Shown here: piece after piece, positions 49,260 to 60,376 of the stretch
Numbering within the stretch: the first letter of the stretch is position 1
Layout: each line of letters starts with the position of its first letter
Origin: Termitomyces sp. T153
Lineage: Eukaryota > Basidiomycota > Agaricomycetes > Agaricales > Lyophyllaceae
DNA: 64,000 bases
Reading direction: 5' to 3'
Assembly (NCBI GenBank): GCA_018296165.2
Contig: JACKQL020000004.1
Span: 248,001-312,000 of the forward strand
Made by a program: the position numbers and the translations under genes
Notes under the pieces: model-generated
Database searches by the model: none
What the model saw: only the letters and a program-made list of their open reading frames with translations
Told to the model about the DNA's origin: nothing

Positions 49260-50299
49260 TAGGTAATTGGAAGAAAGCAGTTACTGAGAACCTGAGTAAG
49301 TCCGATCGCAAAGTTTCAGATTCGGACTAAGTAGCATCAGATAACTGCGATACTTATCTGATGGCCATATCTTATAATGTACGACTCTGCAGTAGCTTGA
49401 AGTACCCTCACGGTCGGAGTACCCTTGCAGTCGAGCCAAAAAACGGCGATTTCTCTAGTAAAATAGCCCTTTTAAACCCTTTAACTCGGTAGATAGGAGA
49501 ATGTATTATACTCAGCGTGTCTCCGTACTTGTTTTTGGGTCCCTTTGTGAGGGTGGGCTAGGCGATTGTTCATGTATGTATATGCCTGCCGGACTTCGAA
49601 AAATAAGCGTGTTTGATCAACGGCCAGCTTTGTTTTGTTCGGAGCAGAAGGTCTTCAACCATTCAGGGGCCGAATAGCTAGTGACGTCCGACTCAAAGGG
49701 TACTCTGAGCTACTGGGGAGGTACTTTCCAGATATGTTTTGATCGTCCCAAAGGTGATCTACAAGCCATGCAGGGAACGAAGCATTGCAGCTAGGGTAAA
49801 CATTGCAACCGCGAAAGATTATCCGACAGCGCCATGATCAAATGAAGAGGTCATTCGCAAGTGATGGGGCCCAATAAATAATGGCCATAATCTTCTAAGG
49901 AAATGTAGACAAGTTTATTTGTGCAGTGAGGGAAAGATAGATTTTGGCATTTGTGAGAAGCCGTCGTGAGATCTACAAAAACCCGTCCAATTAGGTTGAG
50001 ACTTTGTAAGCAATGGTTTCATCCTAAAATGGAACATATTGGGTGCACAATTGCACGGTGATTGTACCTAATCAACGACTATCTTACAGCAATTTGCATA
50101 ACAATAAGCCCCTTCGAGTTCCCTTGTTTAGTTGTTTGGCTCATGATCTAGCTTCTGCCATGCTTGCCGAGAAGCGATCATTCATATATAGCATTCCTAA
50201 GTATTGTGTAGAATGTGATTCATTCACTCATCATGAGACAACATCTATCTACTGATTTGAGAGGAATTATCTTGTGGCTTACAATTGTTCATAAGTATC
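49260..50299. other. Intergenic region, no gene recognised
   Basis: Contains an imperfect pair GTACCCTCACGGTCGG/AGTACCCTTGCAGTCG near 49402-49436. The right end passes into decayed transposon DNA. Confidence 0.45.
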
Positions 50300-50542
50300 A
50301 GTACAAGAAGATTTGCAAAATTACTGGTGCTAGCCTTTGAACCATTAAATGAGTCCGGAGTCTTTATTGCCGCACAAGTGATGTAGTTACAGAAGTACAG
50401 TTGATGGATGTCTGCACATACTAAATGGCTTTGAATTAAGTGTGAGTTCAGTTGCAGAGTCACTACTGAGCACCAAGAGAGATGGAGCTCATGAAATTTG
50501 TTGAGGAGACTTAAATATACTGCCCAGACATTATCTTGTGTG
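50300..50542 (-). pseudogene. Integrase-like DDE element, C-terminal part (left of the gypsy insertion)
   Basis: On the minus strand the sequence next to the gypsy LTR reads TQDNVWAVYLSLLNKFHELH, which continues the frame of the fragment at 61361-62700 when the gypsy element and one copy of its target duplication are taken out. The left limit is uncertain. Confidence 0.7.
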
Positions 50543-51542
50543 TGTCAGGTTCCGCTGACGACGGGGGCTCAGTACACTGGCAAGTCCTTACTAGGCGGAC
50601 GTGATGTCCTGTGCTTATAACCAGGCGTCCGGTGTTGGAGCGGAGGTGGGGAAAGCTTGCGAGGGGCCCCTAGGGAGAGCGGCCCGAGTAAGTCCTGAGT
50701 GATTCGGAGGGGTCTAAGACCGGAGGTACTGGTCGTTGACCCAGGGCGGGTGTCAGGGCTAGTTAGTGGGCGCACAAGTAGATTTGCGGGGTAGGCGGAG
50801 GCTTCTCGGTTGATGGGGAGCGGGGTCGGAGTTGGACAGGGGATGACCGGGGCTTGGTGGTTTCCGGGGCCGAGCGGGTAGCGAGGTCTGGAGTTGTCGT
50901 TAATAATGTTCAGGTCATGGCGCGTGCGCGGAGTTTGTACTGACATAGGGAGCAAGGGAACTTCAGAGAAACAAAGGAAGTATGTACAGTCGAGATGAGA
51001 CAGAGATGAGACGAGACTGAGAAAAGATAAATTTGAAGCCTAGAAACAGAAATAGAGACGAGACGAGAGACAAAACATGGGAAACCGGTAAAATGTAATA
51101 TCAAGACTAAAGTTCAAGGAGTTATTCTATGACTTATATACCGACTACTGGGTGCCTCCGAGGCGGCGGATATGATGGCGGGGGTCGACGGAGCTGTGCT
51201 GAGTCGACGGGTGTCGGGTACAACCCAAGGTCGGGCCGCGGCTGTATTCTGATGGGATCAGTTGGGGGCGCGGCCGCTCCAGGGACATTGTGATACTCCG
51301 GGACGGGTCGGGTAAACTAGGGTAGGGGGTCAGGGACGTATGACGTGGCCAGGAACGGTGGGGGAAGGTTTCAAGGGGGTGTTGATGGCTACGGAGAGGG
51401 AGTTGCCGTCGGGGTTTGCCGGAGGAGCATCGGAGTTGTCCAGTGTGGGCGTCGAAAGTGTGGGTGGGGTCCTGGGGAGTTAGGCAGGAAATCGGGAGGG
51501 GTTGAGAGCAGTGTCTAGGGAGCTAGGGAGCGGGTCGTGACA
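50543..51542 (-). repeat. Gypsy 3' LTR (1000 bp)
   Basis: TGTCAGGTTCCGCTGACGAC to GGAGCGGGTCGTGACA. It matches 60377-61360 but has 16 extra bases near 50669 (CCTAGGGAGAGCGGCC). Confidence 0.97.
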
Positions 51543-51556
51543 TCACCCCCCCTTCA
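51543..51556 (-). promoter_or_regulatory. Polypurine tract of the gypsy element
   Basis: On the minus strand GAAGGGGGGGTGA ends immediately before the TGTCA of the 3' LTR, the position where plus-strand DNA synthesis is primed. Fragment C has the equivalent GAAGGGAGGGTGA. Confidence 0.85.
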
Positions 51557-51755
51557 GCGTCGAGACCCTCAAGACGCGGGGAGCGAGTTGGGGACCGGTA
51601 GGGCGTGGGAATTGAAGTTGATCAATATTGATCCAACCGCAGCGAGCGGCGGCGGCATGGGGAAGGAAGTCGAGGTGCGGCCGCCGTTCGTCAGGGGCCC
51701 CTTCTTAACTTATTAAAAGGGGTGGACGCACCCAGGAGTCCGCCAGCTTGTTGCA

Positions 51756-53451
51756 ATGTCTTCTTCAGCTTATTCTCCCACAGCATCTAGGTCACCGTCC
51801 CCGCCCTCCCAGCCGTCATCCTCCGAAGATTCGGAGGGTCGCCGAGATCGCCGTCGGGTCGAGGCGATGTACCGTAGTCGTGAGTGCGGCCTGTTCCATG
51901 TACCCCAGGACACTGATCGTCCCTTCGCAGAGTTGTCCGCAGCCGTGGCTGGTCCCTCAGGGCCACTGTCTGGTGTGGATGCGACGCAGCCCCCGGCAGG
52001 CGTGGTCACTTCTATGCGTTCCAAGTCTGGCATTCGCCCGGGGGTGGTCCGGCTTGTCCCAGAGAGTTTGAGGGTGGTCCAGGCGGAGGTGATGCCGGAG
52101 CAGTTTGCCGAGGCAGTGGGTCGGGCGAGGGGTCCCCCCACCCTCGAGTGGTGTCAGGCGGCAGCTCTGGTGAGTGGCCACTTAGCTTCATGTCTCCCAG
52201 ACTAACATGCCCCTGCAGTGTGCGTCTTGTACCCGATGAGGGGAGCAGTGTGAGTTTGAGGAACCGGCATCGGGGGTACGGCGGGACACGTCAGTGTGCC
52301 TTCCGTGCCGTTCGCAGCACGAGAAGTGCTCCATCACCCTGAGTTGGCGGGCCGTTTGCGTCGCGGCGGAGCAAGGGTGGGACCAGGGTTGGGTTGCAGC
52401 GCAGCTGGAGGAAGGACGGAAGGGCAGGGTGTCGGGGAGGAGCTCTGGGGCTGGGGAAGGGGAACGGGTCAGCGCGCCTGTCATGAAGGTGGGCCCTCCG
52501 CGGGGTGGACGGAAGGAGGGGGCCCCTTCCTGGCAGGAGAAAGGGAAACGGAGGGCGTCCCCTTCACCCGAGGCGGGTCCCAGTAGGCGGGTGCGGGGTG
52601 AGCAGGTGATGGGGGGCCCCCCTGGTTCTGCGGTGTATTCCCCTACGTCCGGAGCCCCCGTTGAGCAGTCCGCAGACAGGTTGTGGTCGGTTGCGGAGGC
52701 CTATCTGCGGCGTCGGGTAGAGGGCTTGGAACGGTTGTTGGTCGTACGCAAGGAGGAGATTCAGGGGGTACGGGAGGAGAGGGATGGGGCTCGACGGGAG
52801 TTGGACGGGGTTTGGAGGGAACGGGACCTGGCGCGGAAAGACAAGGATGTCGCCGTTGGGACTGCCGCGGAGCGATTATCTCGTCTGCAGGAGTTGGAGG
52901 TGCGGACGGTGCATTTGCAGGCGCGGGTGGAGGCAGCGGAGGTGGCGACACAGCAGGCAGGAGGCTCAGGGGTGCGGGAGACTCAGCAGGGTTCCAGCGC
53001 TGGGGAAGTCCGGGCAGCGGCGGAGAGGGCGCGGCAGCGGGAGGAGTGGCTCGCTAACAAGGCGGCCTCGGGCCGGCGAGGAGTGCTTTGTGAGTGGTCT
53101 TCCCGCTTTCTTCCCCTAAGCGCTGATTCGGGTTCCACAGACTGGGCCCGGGAGCATCGCATCCTTCTCAACGGAGCGTCGGCCGCGCTGGGGTCCATCC
53201 ATGATGGGTTGGCAAGGATGCCCGGGGACCTTCCGCCGGAGTTGGGTCAAGGGGTTACGCAAATGGGGCGCCTGTTGGCAGGGCATTGGCGGAGGGCGAC
53301 GGCAGATCCTGGGGCGTGGTGGGAGATAGCGACGGACATGGGGGAACCGCTCCCCGGGCAACCCGAGGTTCTGGTGGCGGTAGTGGCACAGTTGGAGGTG
53401 TTCATGGTGGGAAGGGTAGCGGGGTTGGGGTCGGAGGAGGAGGGAGAGTGA
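51756..53451 (+). CDS. Antisense accessory gene of the gypsy element: Zn2Cys6-like cluster plus coiled coil
   Basis: Lies between the chromodomain and the 3' LTR on the strand opposite to gag-pol. Exon 1 (51756-52169) is Ser/Pro-rich (MSSSAYSPTASRSPSPPSQP) and ends PPTLEWCQAAAL. A GTGAGT...CAG intron (52170-52218) leads in frame to CASCTR[stop]GEQCEFEEPASG, then SVCLPCRSQHEKCSITLSWR. That is C-x2-C-x6-C, a 15-residue spacer, C-x2-C-x6-C, the pattern of fungal binuclear zinc clusters. Residues that follow are basic and disordered, then a coiled coil of about 100 residues (VEGLERLLVVRKEEIQGVRE, ERDGARRELDGVWRERDLAR, RLSRLQELEVRTVHLQARVE), and a conserved C-terminal block (MGRLLAGHWRRATADPGAWW). 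A 51-nt GTGAGT...ACAG segment at about 53091-53141 may be a second, in-frame intron. The TGA at 52237-52239 is TGG in the other copy, so this copy is broken. TTATTAAAAG lies about 45 bp before the ATG. Function unknown; a DNA-binding role is inference. Confidence 0.75.
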
Positions 53452-53681
53452 GGGGAATTCGGACCCCGTCGCTGACCCGTTCCCTGTCCATTTCTTGTTC
53501 GAGTATATACCTGTACACTACTTGCTCCTATACAGTCTTCGGACCTTCTGCTGAGTGTGGGGAGTTTCGGATAGAGCGAGGAGAGGAGTAAGTGGAAACA
53601 CGTAGGAGAGTATTGGTGGGAGTTGAATCCCTGGTGAACCCAGAGGCGGGGGTTACGCCCACTATTGCCATCTGTGTTGGG

Positions 53682-56600
53682 TCAGTCCCGGGGGTTCCGG
53701 GGCTTGGCGGGATTCCGTCGGTGGAAGTCCCGGAGTTTGTCGGGGGCCCTGTCAAGGTTCTTTTGGGGTTCCCACGTATCGTCCTCAGGTCCGTAGCCCT
53801 TCCAGTGGACCAAGTACTGGAGTCGGCCGCGAACTACTCGGGAGTCGAGGATCTCGTCGACCTCGTAGTGATACTCGCCCTCGACTTCGACGGGGGGCGG
53901 TCAGCTGGGGCGTTGGCCGGGGAAGGGGTCTGGAGCGTGCCTTTCGAGGAGTCAAACGTGGAACACAGGGTGGAGGCCCTTCAGACCCGGAGGCAGGTCT
54001 AGCTTGTAAGCGTGGGTGGAGACCTTCCGGAGGATCTTGAATGGGCCGAGGCGTTTGTGGTCGAGTTTGATAGAAGGCCTCCGGGTCTTAAGATTTTGTC
54101 GGTCGAGCCAGACCAAGGTGCCGGGGGGCCAGTCAGGGGTCGGCTGGCGACGGGCATCGGCATGCTTGGAGTAGGCTCGGTTGGCGGTGTCGATCTCGTC
54201 CTGGAGGAATTGGTGGAGGGATCAGAGGTCCTCGGCGACTTTGTGGGCCACGTGGGAGGGGATGTCCTTGAGGGACAGCGTGAGTCGGGGATTGTAGCCC
54301 TTCTTGGCGTAAAAGGGGGAAACTCCGGTGGCGGAGTGAGGCGTGTTGTTGTAGGTGAATTCGGTGAGGGGGAGCTCTGCGTGCCAGTCGTTCTGTAAAT
54401 AGTTAACATAGAGGTGAAGATACTGTTCTAACGTCTGGTTTACGCACTTGGTTTGCCCGTCGGTTTCCGGGTGGTAGGCGGTAGAGAGGCTGGTTTTGAT
54501 CTCAAGTGCCTTGCACAGCGATTGCCAGAAATGAGATACGAATAGGGGTCCACGGTCGGAGACGATGTCGTCGGGAAGTCCGTGTTTGGAGAATACGTGT
54601 TCTAGAAATAGTTTGGCAAAATCCGGGGCGGTGTCAGTGGTGTGGCAGGGAATAAAGAGGGCTTGCTTGGTAAGGCGGCAGACGATGACGAGAATTGCGT
54701 TGAAACCTTCAGAGTCGGGGAGTTCGACAATATGATCCATCGATATTGAGGACCAGGGGCGGCGACCGACGGGGAGGGGTTTCAGTAATCCGTGGGGGCG
54801 ATGGCGGGGGACTTTGGCCCGCAGGCAGGGTTCGCAGGCCTTCACGTATCGCGTGACGTCCTTCTTCATTCCTGGCCAAAAATAAGTCCGGGAGATGAGT
54901 TGAAGGGTCTTATGAATTCCCGGGTGCCCCCGGAGTTTGTGATCGTGGTGCTGCCGGAGTATGTTGAGGCGAATGGACTTGTGGTCCGGGGCGTAGATTC
55001 GTCCACTTCGGAGCAGCAGGCGGTGGTCTGGGGATAGCAAAAAGGGGTTGTCTACGCTCGACTTGTTGGGGTTGTTGCGGGGGTCGTGCTGGTTGAAGAA
55101 GGGGTCCGGGGGTGAATTCCTGATTTGCTGGAGGATTCCTTCTTCGTTTAAAATCAGCACGGCATGTAGATGTTCGGGTGGGATTACCACTCGATGGTTG
55201 AATGCATTTCGTTTGGTTTTGAACAATTTCTTCGGATACACGTCGGGTCTCTGAGTGAGGGCGTTGGGCTTTGCGCCGAGTCACCCGGGGCGGTAGTGAA
55301 TAGTAAAATCGTACTCTGAAAGGGTTTCAGACCATTGAGCTTGGCAGCAGCTGAGCTGTTTTGTGGTCATAAAATATTGCAGGTTATTGTGATTGGAGTA
55401 GACTTGGATGCAGTGCGGAGACCCCTTGAGGTAGGCCCGCCACTGATGAAAGGCTTCAATGATCGCAAGGAGTTCCTTGTCGTAAATGTCGTAGTTGAGT
55501 TCCGCTGGGATCATTGATTGGGTGTAGAAGGCAATGGGGCAGAGATCCTTGCCCCCCGAGTCTGACTGGGAGAGTATTCCTGGCGATAGCGTAGTTGGAG
55601 GCGTCACATTCGAGCACGATTGGTAGGGAGGGGTCAAAATGGCGGAGGACCGGAGCGGAGGTGAAGGCCTTCTTCAGGAGGAGGAATATGCTCTGGCACT
55701 TGCTGTCCCAGTCCCAAGGGGTGTCCTTTCGTGTGAGTCGGTTGAGGGGTTTGGTGATCCCAGAGTAGTTGTCAATGAAGTGGTGATAGAAGTTAGCAAA
55801 CCCCAAGAATGACTGTACCTCCTTGACGTTCCGCGGGGAGGGCCAGTTGAGTATCGCGTTGACCTTGGCGGGGTCCATGCGCACACCGTCGGGGGTGACG
55901 ATGACCCCGAGATATTCGACTTCCGCTGTGTGGAATGAGCACTTTTTGGGTTTAGCATGAAGGTGATACTCTCGGAGTCGTTCCAGGACACGGCGGACAT
56001 GCTCCGAATGCTCTGCCGGCAAATTCGAGTAGATCAGGATATCGTCCAAATATACGATGACAAAGACGTCGTTCATGTCGTGAAAGATGTCGTTCATGAA
56101 GTACTGGAAGGTGGCGGGGGAGTTAGTCATTCCAAAGGGCATTACGAGATACTCAAAGAGGCCGTAGCGGGTGCGAAAGGCGGTCTTCCACTCATGCCCC
56201 GGGGTGATCCGGACGTTGTTGTAGCCGGAACAAAGGTCAATTTTCATATAAATCTTGGCGCTGCGAAGGCGATCAACAAGGTCTCCGATTAAGGGGAGGG
56301 GGTACCGGTTCTTCTTGGTGACTTTGTTGAGTCCCCAATAATCCACACAGAGTCGGAGGGATCCGTCTTTTTTCTTGGCAAACAAAACCGGAGCACCAGC
56401 CGCGGAGATCGAGGGACATATGAAACCTTTGCCGAGCATGTCGTCGAGGTATTCCTTCAGGGCCCGGAGCTCAATTTTGGACATGTTGTAGATCTTGCCA
56501 AACGGGGGTGAGGTGCCTTCTTTGAGGTCGATCTGGTGGTCGTAGGAGTGGTGCGGAGGGAGCTCCTTGGCACTTCCTTCAGAGAACACGTCAGCGAACT

Positions 56601-57833
56601 TATGATACTCTGGGGGAACTACTTCGGATAGGATCTGTTCCTCTGTCTTCTTTTCTGGCGTGGTAGTCCCTGCGCGGAGGTATTCCTCCAGTAGGGCTGG
56701 AGTGACTTGCAACTGGAAGGCGGGGGTGCCTTCTCGTAGGAGGCGCGCGAAGGGGACAGCGCCGATGATTTTAATGTCGAGGTTTCCGGATTTGATGGGG
56801 CTGGGTCCCGTAGGTGTAGCAGTCGGATCCGGGGTGGCGTCGGGGTCCGGGATAGGCTGGAAGCAGAGGTGGATGGCGGCTGCTAAGCTCGCTTCGGGGC
56901 CGGGGAATTGCATGGTAAGGTTCTTCCAGTTGATGTCGGGGTTGACGTCTCGCAGCCACGGGAGTCCGAGCACGATCAGGGTCGACAGGGGTAGTCGGGT
57001 AACAAGGAGTCGGGCCTGGAACTGCAGGTCGTTATCGAGGGTGAGGGTGTTGTCGTGGTACTGCGTGATTCTTGTCGTGGCGGGGCTCCCATTGAAGAGT
57101 TGGAGCTCGAGGGGTTTGTTGAGGTCATTGCGTCGGAGGTCGAGTTGGTTGCTGACAAAGACACCGGAGGCGCCGCTGTCTACGAGGGTGGGAAGTACCT
57201 TGAGCGAGCCGCCAAGTTGGACATAGATGACAAACAATCGCGCAGACCTAGAGCGAAGTTGCGGCGGGGTTCGGGGTGGGTTGATTGTGGTCTCGGAGCT
57301 CTCGGAGGGGGGTGAGACATGGAAGGGCACCAGTCCGGAGTCGGTGGGGTTGTCCCAGTCGAGGCGTAGGGTGAGACTGGGCCAATCGACGCGGGGATTG
57401 GTGGAGCGGAGCCATGAGAACCCTAAGACGATGGGGGCAGAGGGGTGTAATTTTGTGATGAGTAGTCAGAGTTCTTGCTGTTGTCCGTTGGCAAAGGTCA
57501 GGGTCGTTTCTAGGCAATGAGTGATGTCTCCCGCTGGGGTAGAGTCTCCATCAAAGAGTTTGAGGGGGATCGGGGCGGGGAGGTGGTGGAGAGGTTGTGG
57601 GGCGAGCGCTGCCAGGGATTCGTCAATAAAGTTATCGGTGGCGCCGCTGTCGACTAGTGTGGGGACGGGTTTGTTGGTGAAGGGAAGAGTGGTGCGGAGG
57701 AGGAGGTTTGTGGAGGATTGAGAGGGGAGGTGTGCTGAGGGGTTGTCCAGGGCGAGCATCATTGCGCGGAGGAGTGTGGCTAGGGCGGAGAAGACGTCAG
57801 GATGTGGTCCGCAGTCTAGTGCGTCTTCCAGAC
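53682..57833 (-). pseudogene. Gypsy pol: tandem proteases, RT, RNase H, integrase, chromodomain
   Basis: Pol opens in the -1 frame relative to gag, near 57850. The first retropepsin has VPTLVDSGATDNFIDESLAA and APIVLGFSWLRSTNPRVDW. A second has LPTLVDSGASGVFVSNQLDL and LIVLGLPWLRDVNPDINW. RT carries GAPVLFAKKKDGSLRLCVDY and the YxDD box VIVYLDDILIYS. RNase H starts PIVLECDASNYAIA, shifts frame by one base near 55590, and resumes GILSQSDSGGKD. Integrase has the zinc-binding HPGIHKTLQ...CEPCLRAKV and the catalytic core DHIVELPDSEG, HGLPDDIVSDRGPLFVSHFW, then ALEIKTSLSTAYHPETDGQT. The chromodomain is [34 protein letters not shown]. In-frame TGA stops fall near 57466, 55281 and 54222. Confidence 0.93.
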
Positions 57834-60344
57834 CTAAACCGCCGACTCATTTTCCGTGAACTGGTAGTTGCAGTCTTCTCCATTGATCGTCCACACGGCG
57901 CATCCCATCACCTGTCGTTTAGGGCAACTGCAAATAAAGTGTCCCTGCTCACCACATAGGATGCACGCGCCCTCCTTCCGTTGTTTCTCCTGCATTTCTT
58001 CCGGCACGTCGATCCACTGACTGTCCTGGATCCTGTTTGCGCATAGGGCCTCCTAATCGTCGGCGGGGTCCGGGATGTTGTCGCGATCGTCGGGGTTGGT
58101 ATCCAGGGGTACTGGGGTGTCATGGAGGTCGGCGGCGTTGAGCTGGGCGGGTGGTTGTTGCCCCAGGGGCCGGTTAGTGTTGGGGACTCTGCAGCCCGGG
58201 GGGAAGCGGGGTGCGGGGTTAGCAGGGTTGGCGGGGATGGAGGATCGGATGCCATTGGTTGCTCCGGCCTGCCAGTTGGTGTTACCGGAGGTATTCCACG
58301 AGGTCCGGGGCGCCGTGTTTTCGCTGCGATCTTCCCAATAACGTTGGTTGACCTGGGTAACGAGTGCCTTGTACCCGTCGTAGGTGGTTTGTTTGGGCGC
58401 GAGGCGAAGGACGTCCTTGATCCGTTGGGGCAGGGCACGACGGAGGGCGAACCGGAGGGCGTTGTAATTCCAGCCGGTCTCGTAGGCCTCTCATTCAAAT
58501 CGTACGATGAAGGTCGTGAAGCGTTCGTTGTCGCGCATTCGGAGGTTGAAGAGATTTTCCTCCGCCTCTGCTACGGTGTCAAAGATGCCAAACTTACTCG
58601 AGAACTCTTGAGTGAAAGCGAGCCAATGGGAGAGTACGGGATTGTTTGGGTCAAACCAGAGTAGCGCAGTGTAGTGGTCGAAGGCGATGCCCTGTAAGTA
58701 TGATGCGGCAAAGGCCACTCATGAGCTCTCAAGCTGAAAAGTGATGGGCTTAGCTTGAAACATAGTTAAACACTGGGTCAGGAAGATTTGCCACTTCCGG
58801 GGGTCGCGGCCGGTGAAGGGTTCGGGCTTCTGGATGTTGAGCTTTCCTTCCCGGGCCAGTGCGTCGCGGGTATCGTCCTGCAAATTTTGAGTTCGAGGTG
58901 GGGGTCCGGCGTTGTAGTAGTAGTAGTAGTTAATTCTGTTTCCGCGCTGGGGGGGAAAGCTGTCCATCACCGGGCCCCATCCTCCCGGGGGTCCGCCATT
59001 GGGTGGTCCCCCACCGGGGTTTTGACCTACACTACCCGGGGCGGGTCCTGGGGCCCATCGAGGGGGAGGGGGTCCTCCGGGATTTGGGGGTCCGAAATAG
59101 TTGATGTCGTTGGGGGGGTTAGGCATTGGGGCGGGCGGGGGACGAGAGGGGTTGACGGAAAGAGGAGGTCGGGGCGCCCCGGGGCCCAGGGGCTGTCACG
59201 GGAGAACTGGGGCATTGGGATGGGGCAGAGGGGCATTGCTACGAGGGGCGCGGAGGTCGAAGTGGGGGGGTCGGTCTTGTTGGGGCCCGTTGCGCGGGGG
59301 GTGTTTGTCGGCGGGGTTGCCCGGCTCGTCGATATAGGAGAGGGTCCAGTTGTCGTCATCGACGCGTAGGGGCGGTTGTTGGGAGCAGATTTTGGGGATG
59401 GCGGGTTGGTCCCAGGTTCGGAAGGCGCTGGGCACCGAGCTGGCCCGGGGCCGGGCGGAGAGGGCCAGGGTGTGGGCGGCGGGTTGGTCGAACAACCCCC
59501 CCGCAGGGTTGAGATTCCTCAAGATGCTGGAGGCCGCGTTGAGTTCTTCCTGCTGGCGGGGAACGGAAGATGGGGCTTCATTTCATGTCCCGACGGGTTC
59601 CTCGCGTTGCACATGGAAGGAGCGGGCGGGATCCAGGGGATCTTCGAAGGGGCGGGGGTTCGGGCTAGTGTGGATTTCTTTGACCAAGGTGCGGAGCTCG
59701 TTCCGTAAGTTGTCGTCGAGGCCCAGGGTGCCTTGCGTATTCTCCGGGAGGTTCCCTTGTAGGTAGCGTTCATGGAAGTCAAGGAGTTGGTCCGCCCAGA
59801 CCTCCGGGGTTGCGGAGGCATCGGGGTAGCCTAGGTTGGTAAGGAGGGTGCGGGTACGCCTTGCGAATTCCGCAGGGGACAGGCAGAGGAAGCGGAGGAC
59901 TTTGTCGCGTTGCTGGGCGTAGGCTTCGATCCTTTGCTGCCTAGGAGAAGGAGGGGTTTGAACGGCAAATGGTGGGCAAGGTGGGGAATAGTTATCTGTG
60001 GTTTCCGGAGGGACTGGGGCTGCAGCGGGGATTGGGTACGCATAGTAATGGGTGGGGGGAAGGTAGGCGGGGTTGGGGGGTGCTGCGGAGTATCCTCCAG
60101 GGTTGATACGGGGGTTGTTGCCATTGGCGTGGAATGCGGGAGGGCGGCGCCAGCCCGGGGGTATTCCCTGGCTGATGGAGGGGGCGTAGAACACCTGGTT
60201 GGGGTCAGGGGTCCAGTGACGGGGCACGTATTGGTCCGCGAAGGGACCCGGGTAGAATGGGGCGTAGGAATTTTCCAATATGGGCCGGCTGTAGGCGTCG
60301 GTTGGGTAACCGACTGGGTTGTACGCGGGGTTAAACGCAGACAT
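57834..60344 (-). pseudogene. Gypsy gag (capsid and zinc knuckle)
   Basis: One continuous frame of 837 codons if five in-frame stops (TGA at about 59583, 59196, 58719 and 58491, TAG near 58053) are ignored. Starts MSAFNPAYNPVGYPTDAYSR. A Pro-rich N-terminal third follows, then the capsid region with EPFTGRDPRKWQIFLTQCLT, LQGIAFDHYTALLWFDPNNP and AEAEENLFNLRMRDNERFTT. It ends with a CCHC knuckle CILCGEQGHFICSC near 57950. Every TGA would be CGA (Arg) before a single C-to-T change. Gag packages the element RNA in cytoplasmic particles. Confidence 0.92.
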
Positions 60345-60363
60345 CAAGAACGGGGTAAGGGGG

Positions 60364-60376
60364 AGTCTTGATATTA
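60364..60376 (-). promoter_or_regulatory. Self-complementary primer-binding site
   Basis: Immediately inside the 5' LTR, the minus strand reads TAATATCAAGACT. This is the reverse complement of AGTCTTGATATTA found in the LTR (51096-51108; with one change giving a G-U pair at 60914-60926), 25-32 nt after a TATATAAG box. No tRNA 3' end match was recognised. This is the arrangement of Tf1/sushi elements, where the RNA 5' end primes reverse transcription. Confidence 0.75.

Noticed and set aside
52643..53361. Overlapping open frames on minus within the accessory gene region (Pro/Arg-rich)
   Set aside because: They are shadows of the plus-strand coding frame in GC-rich DNA and are not kept in fragment C.
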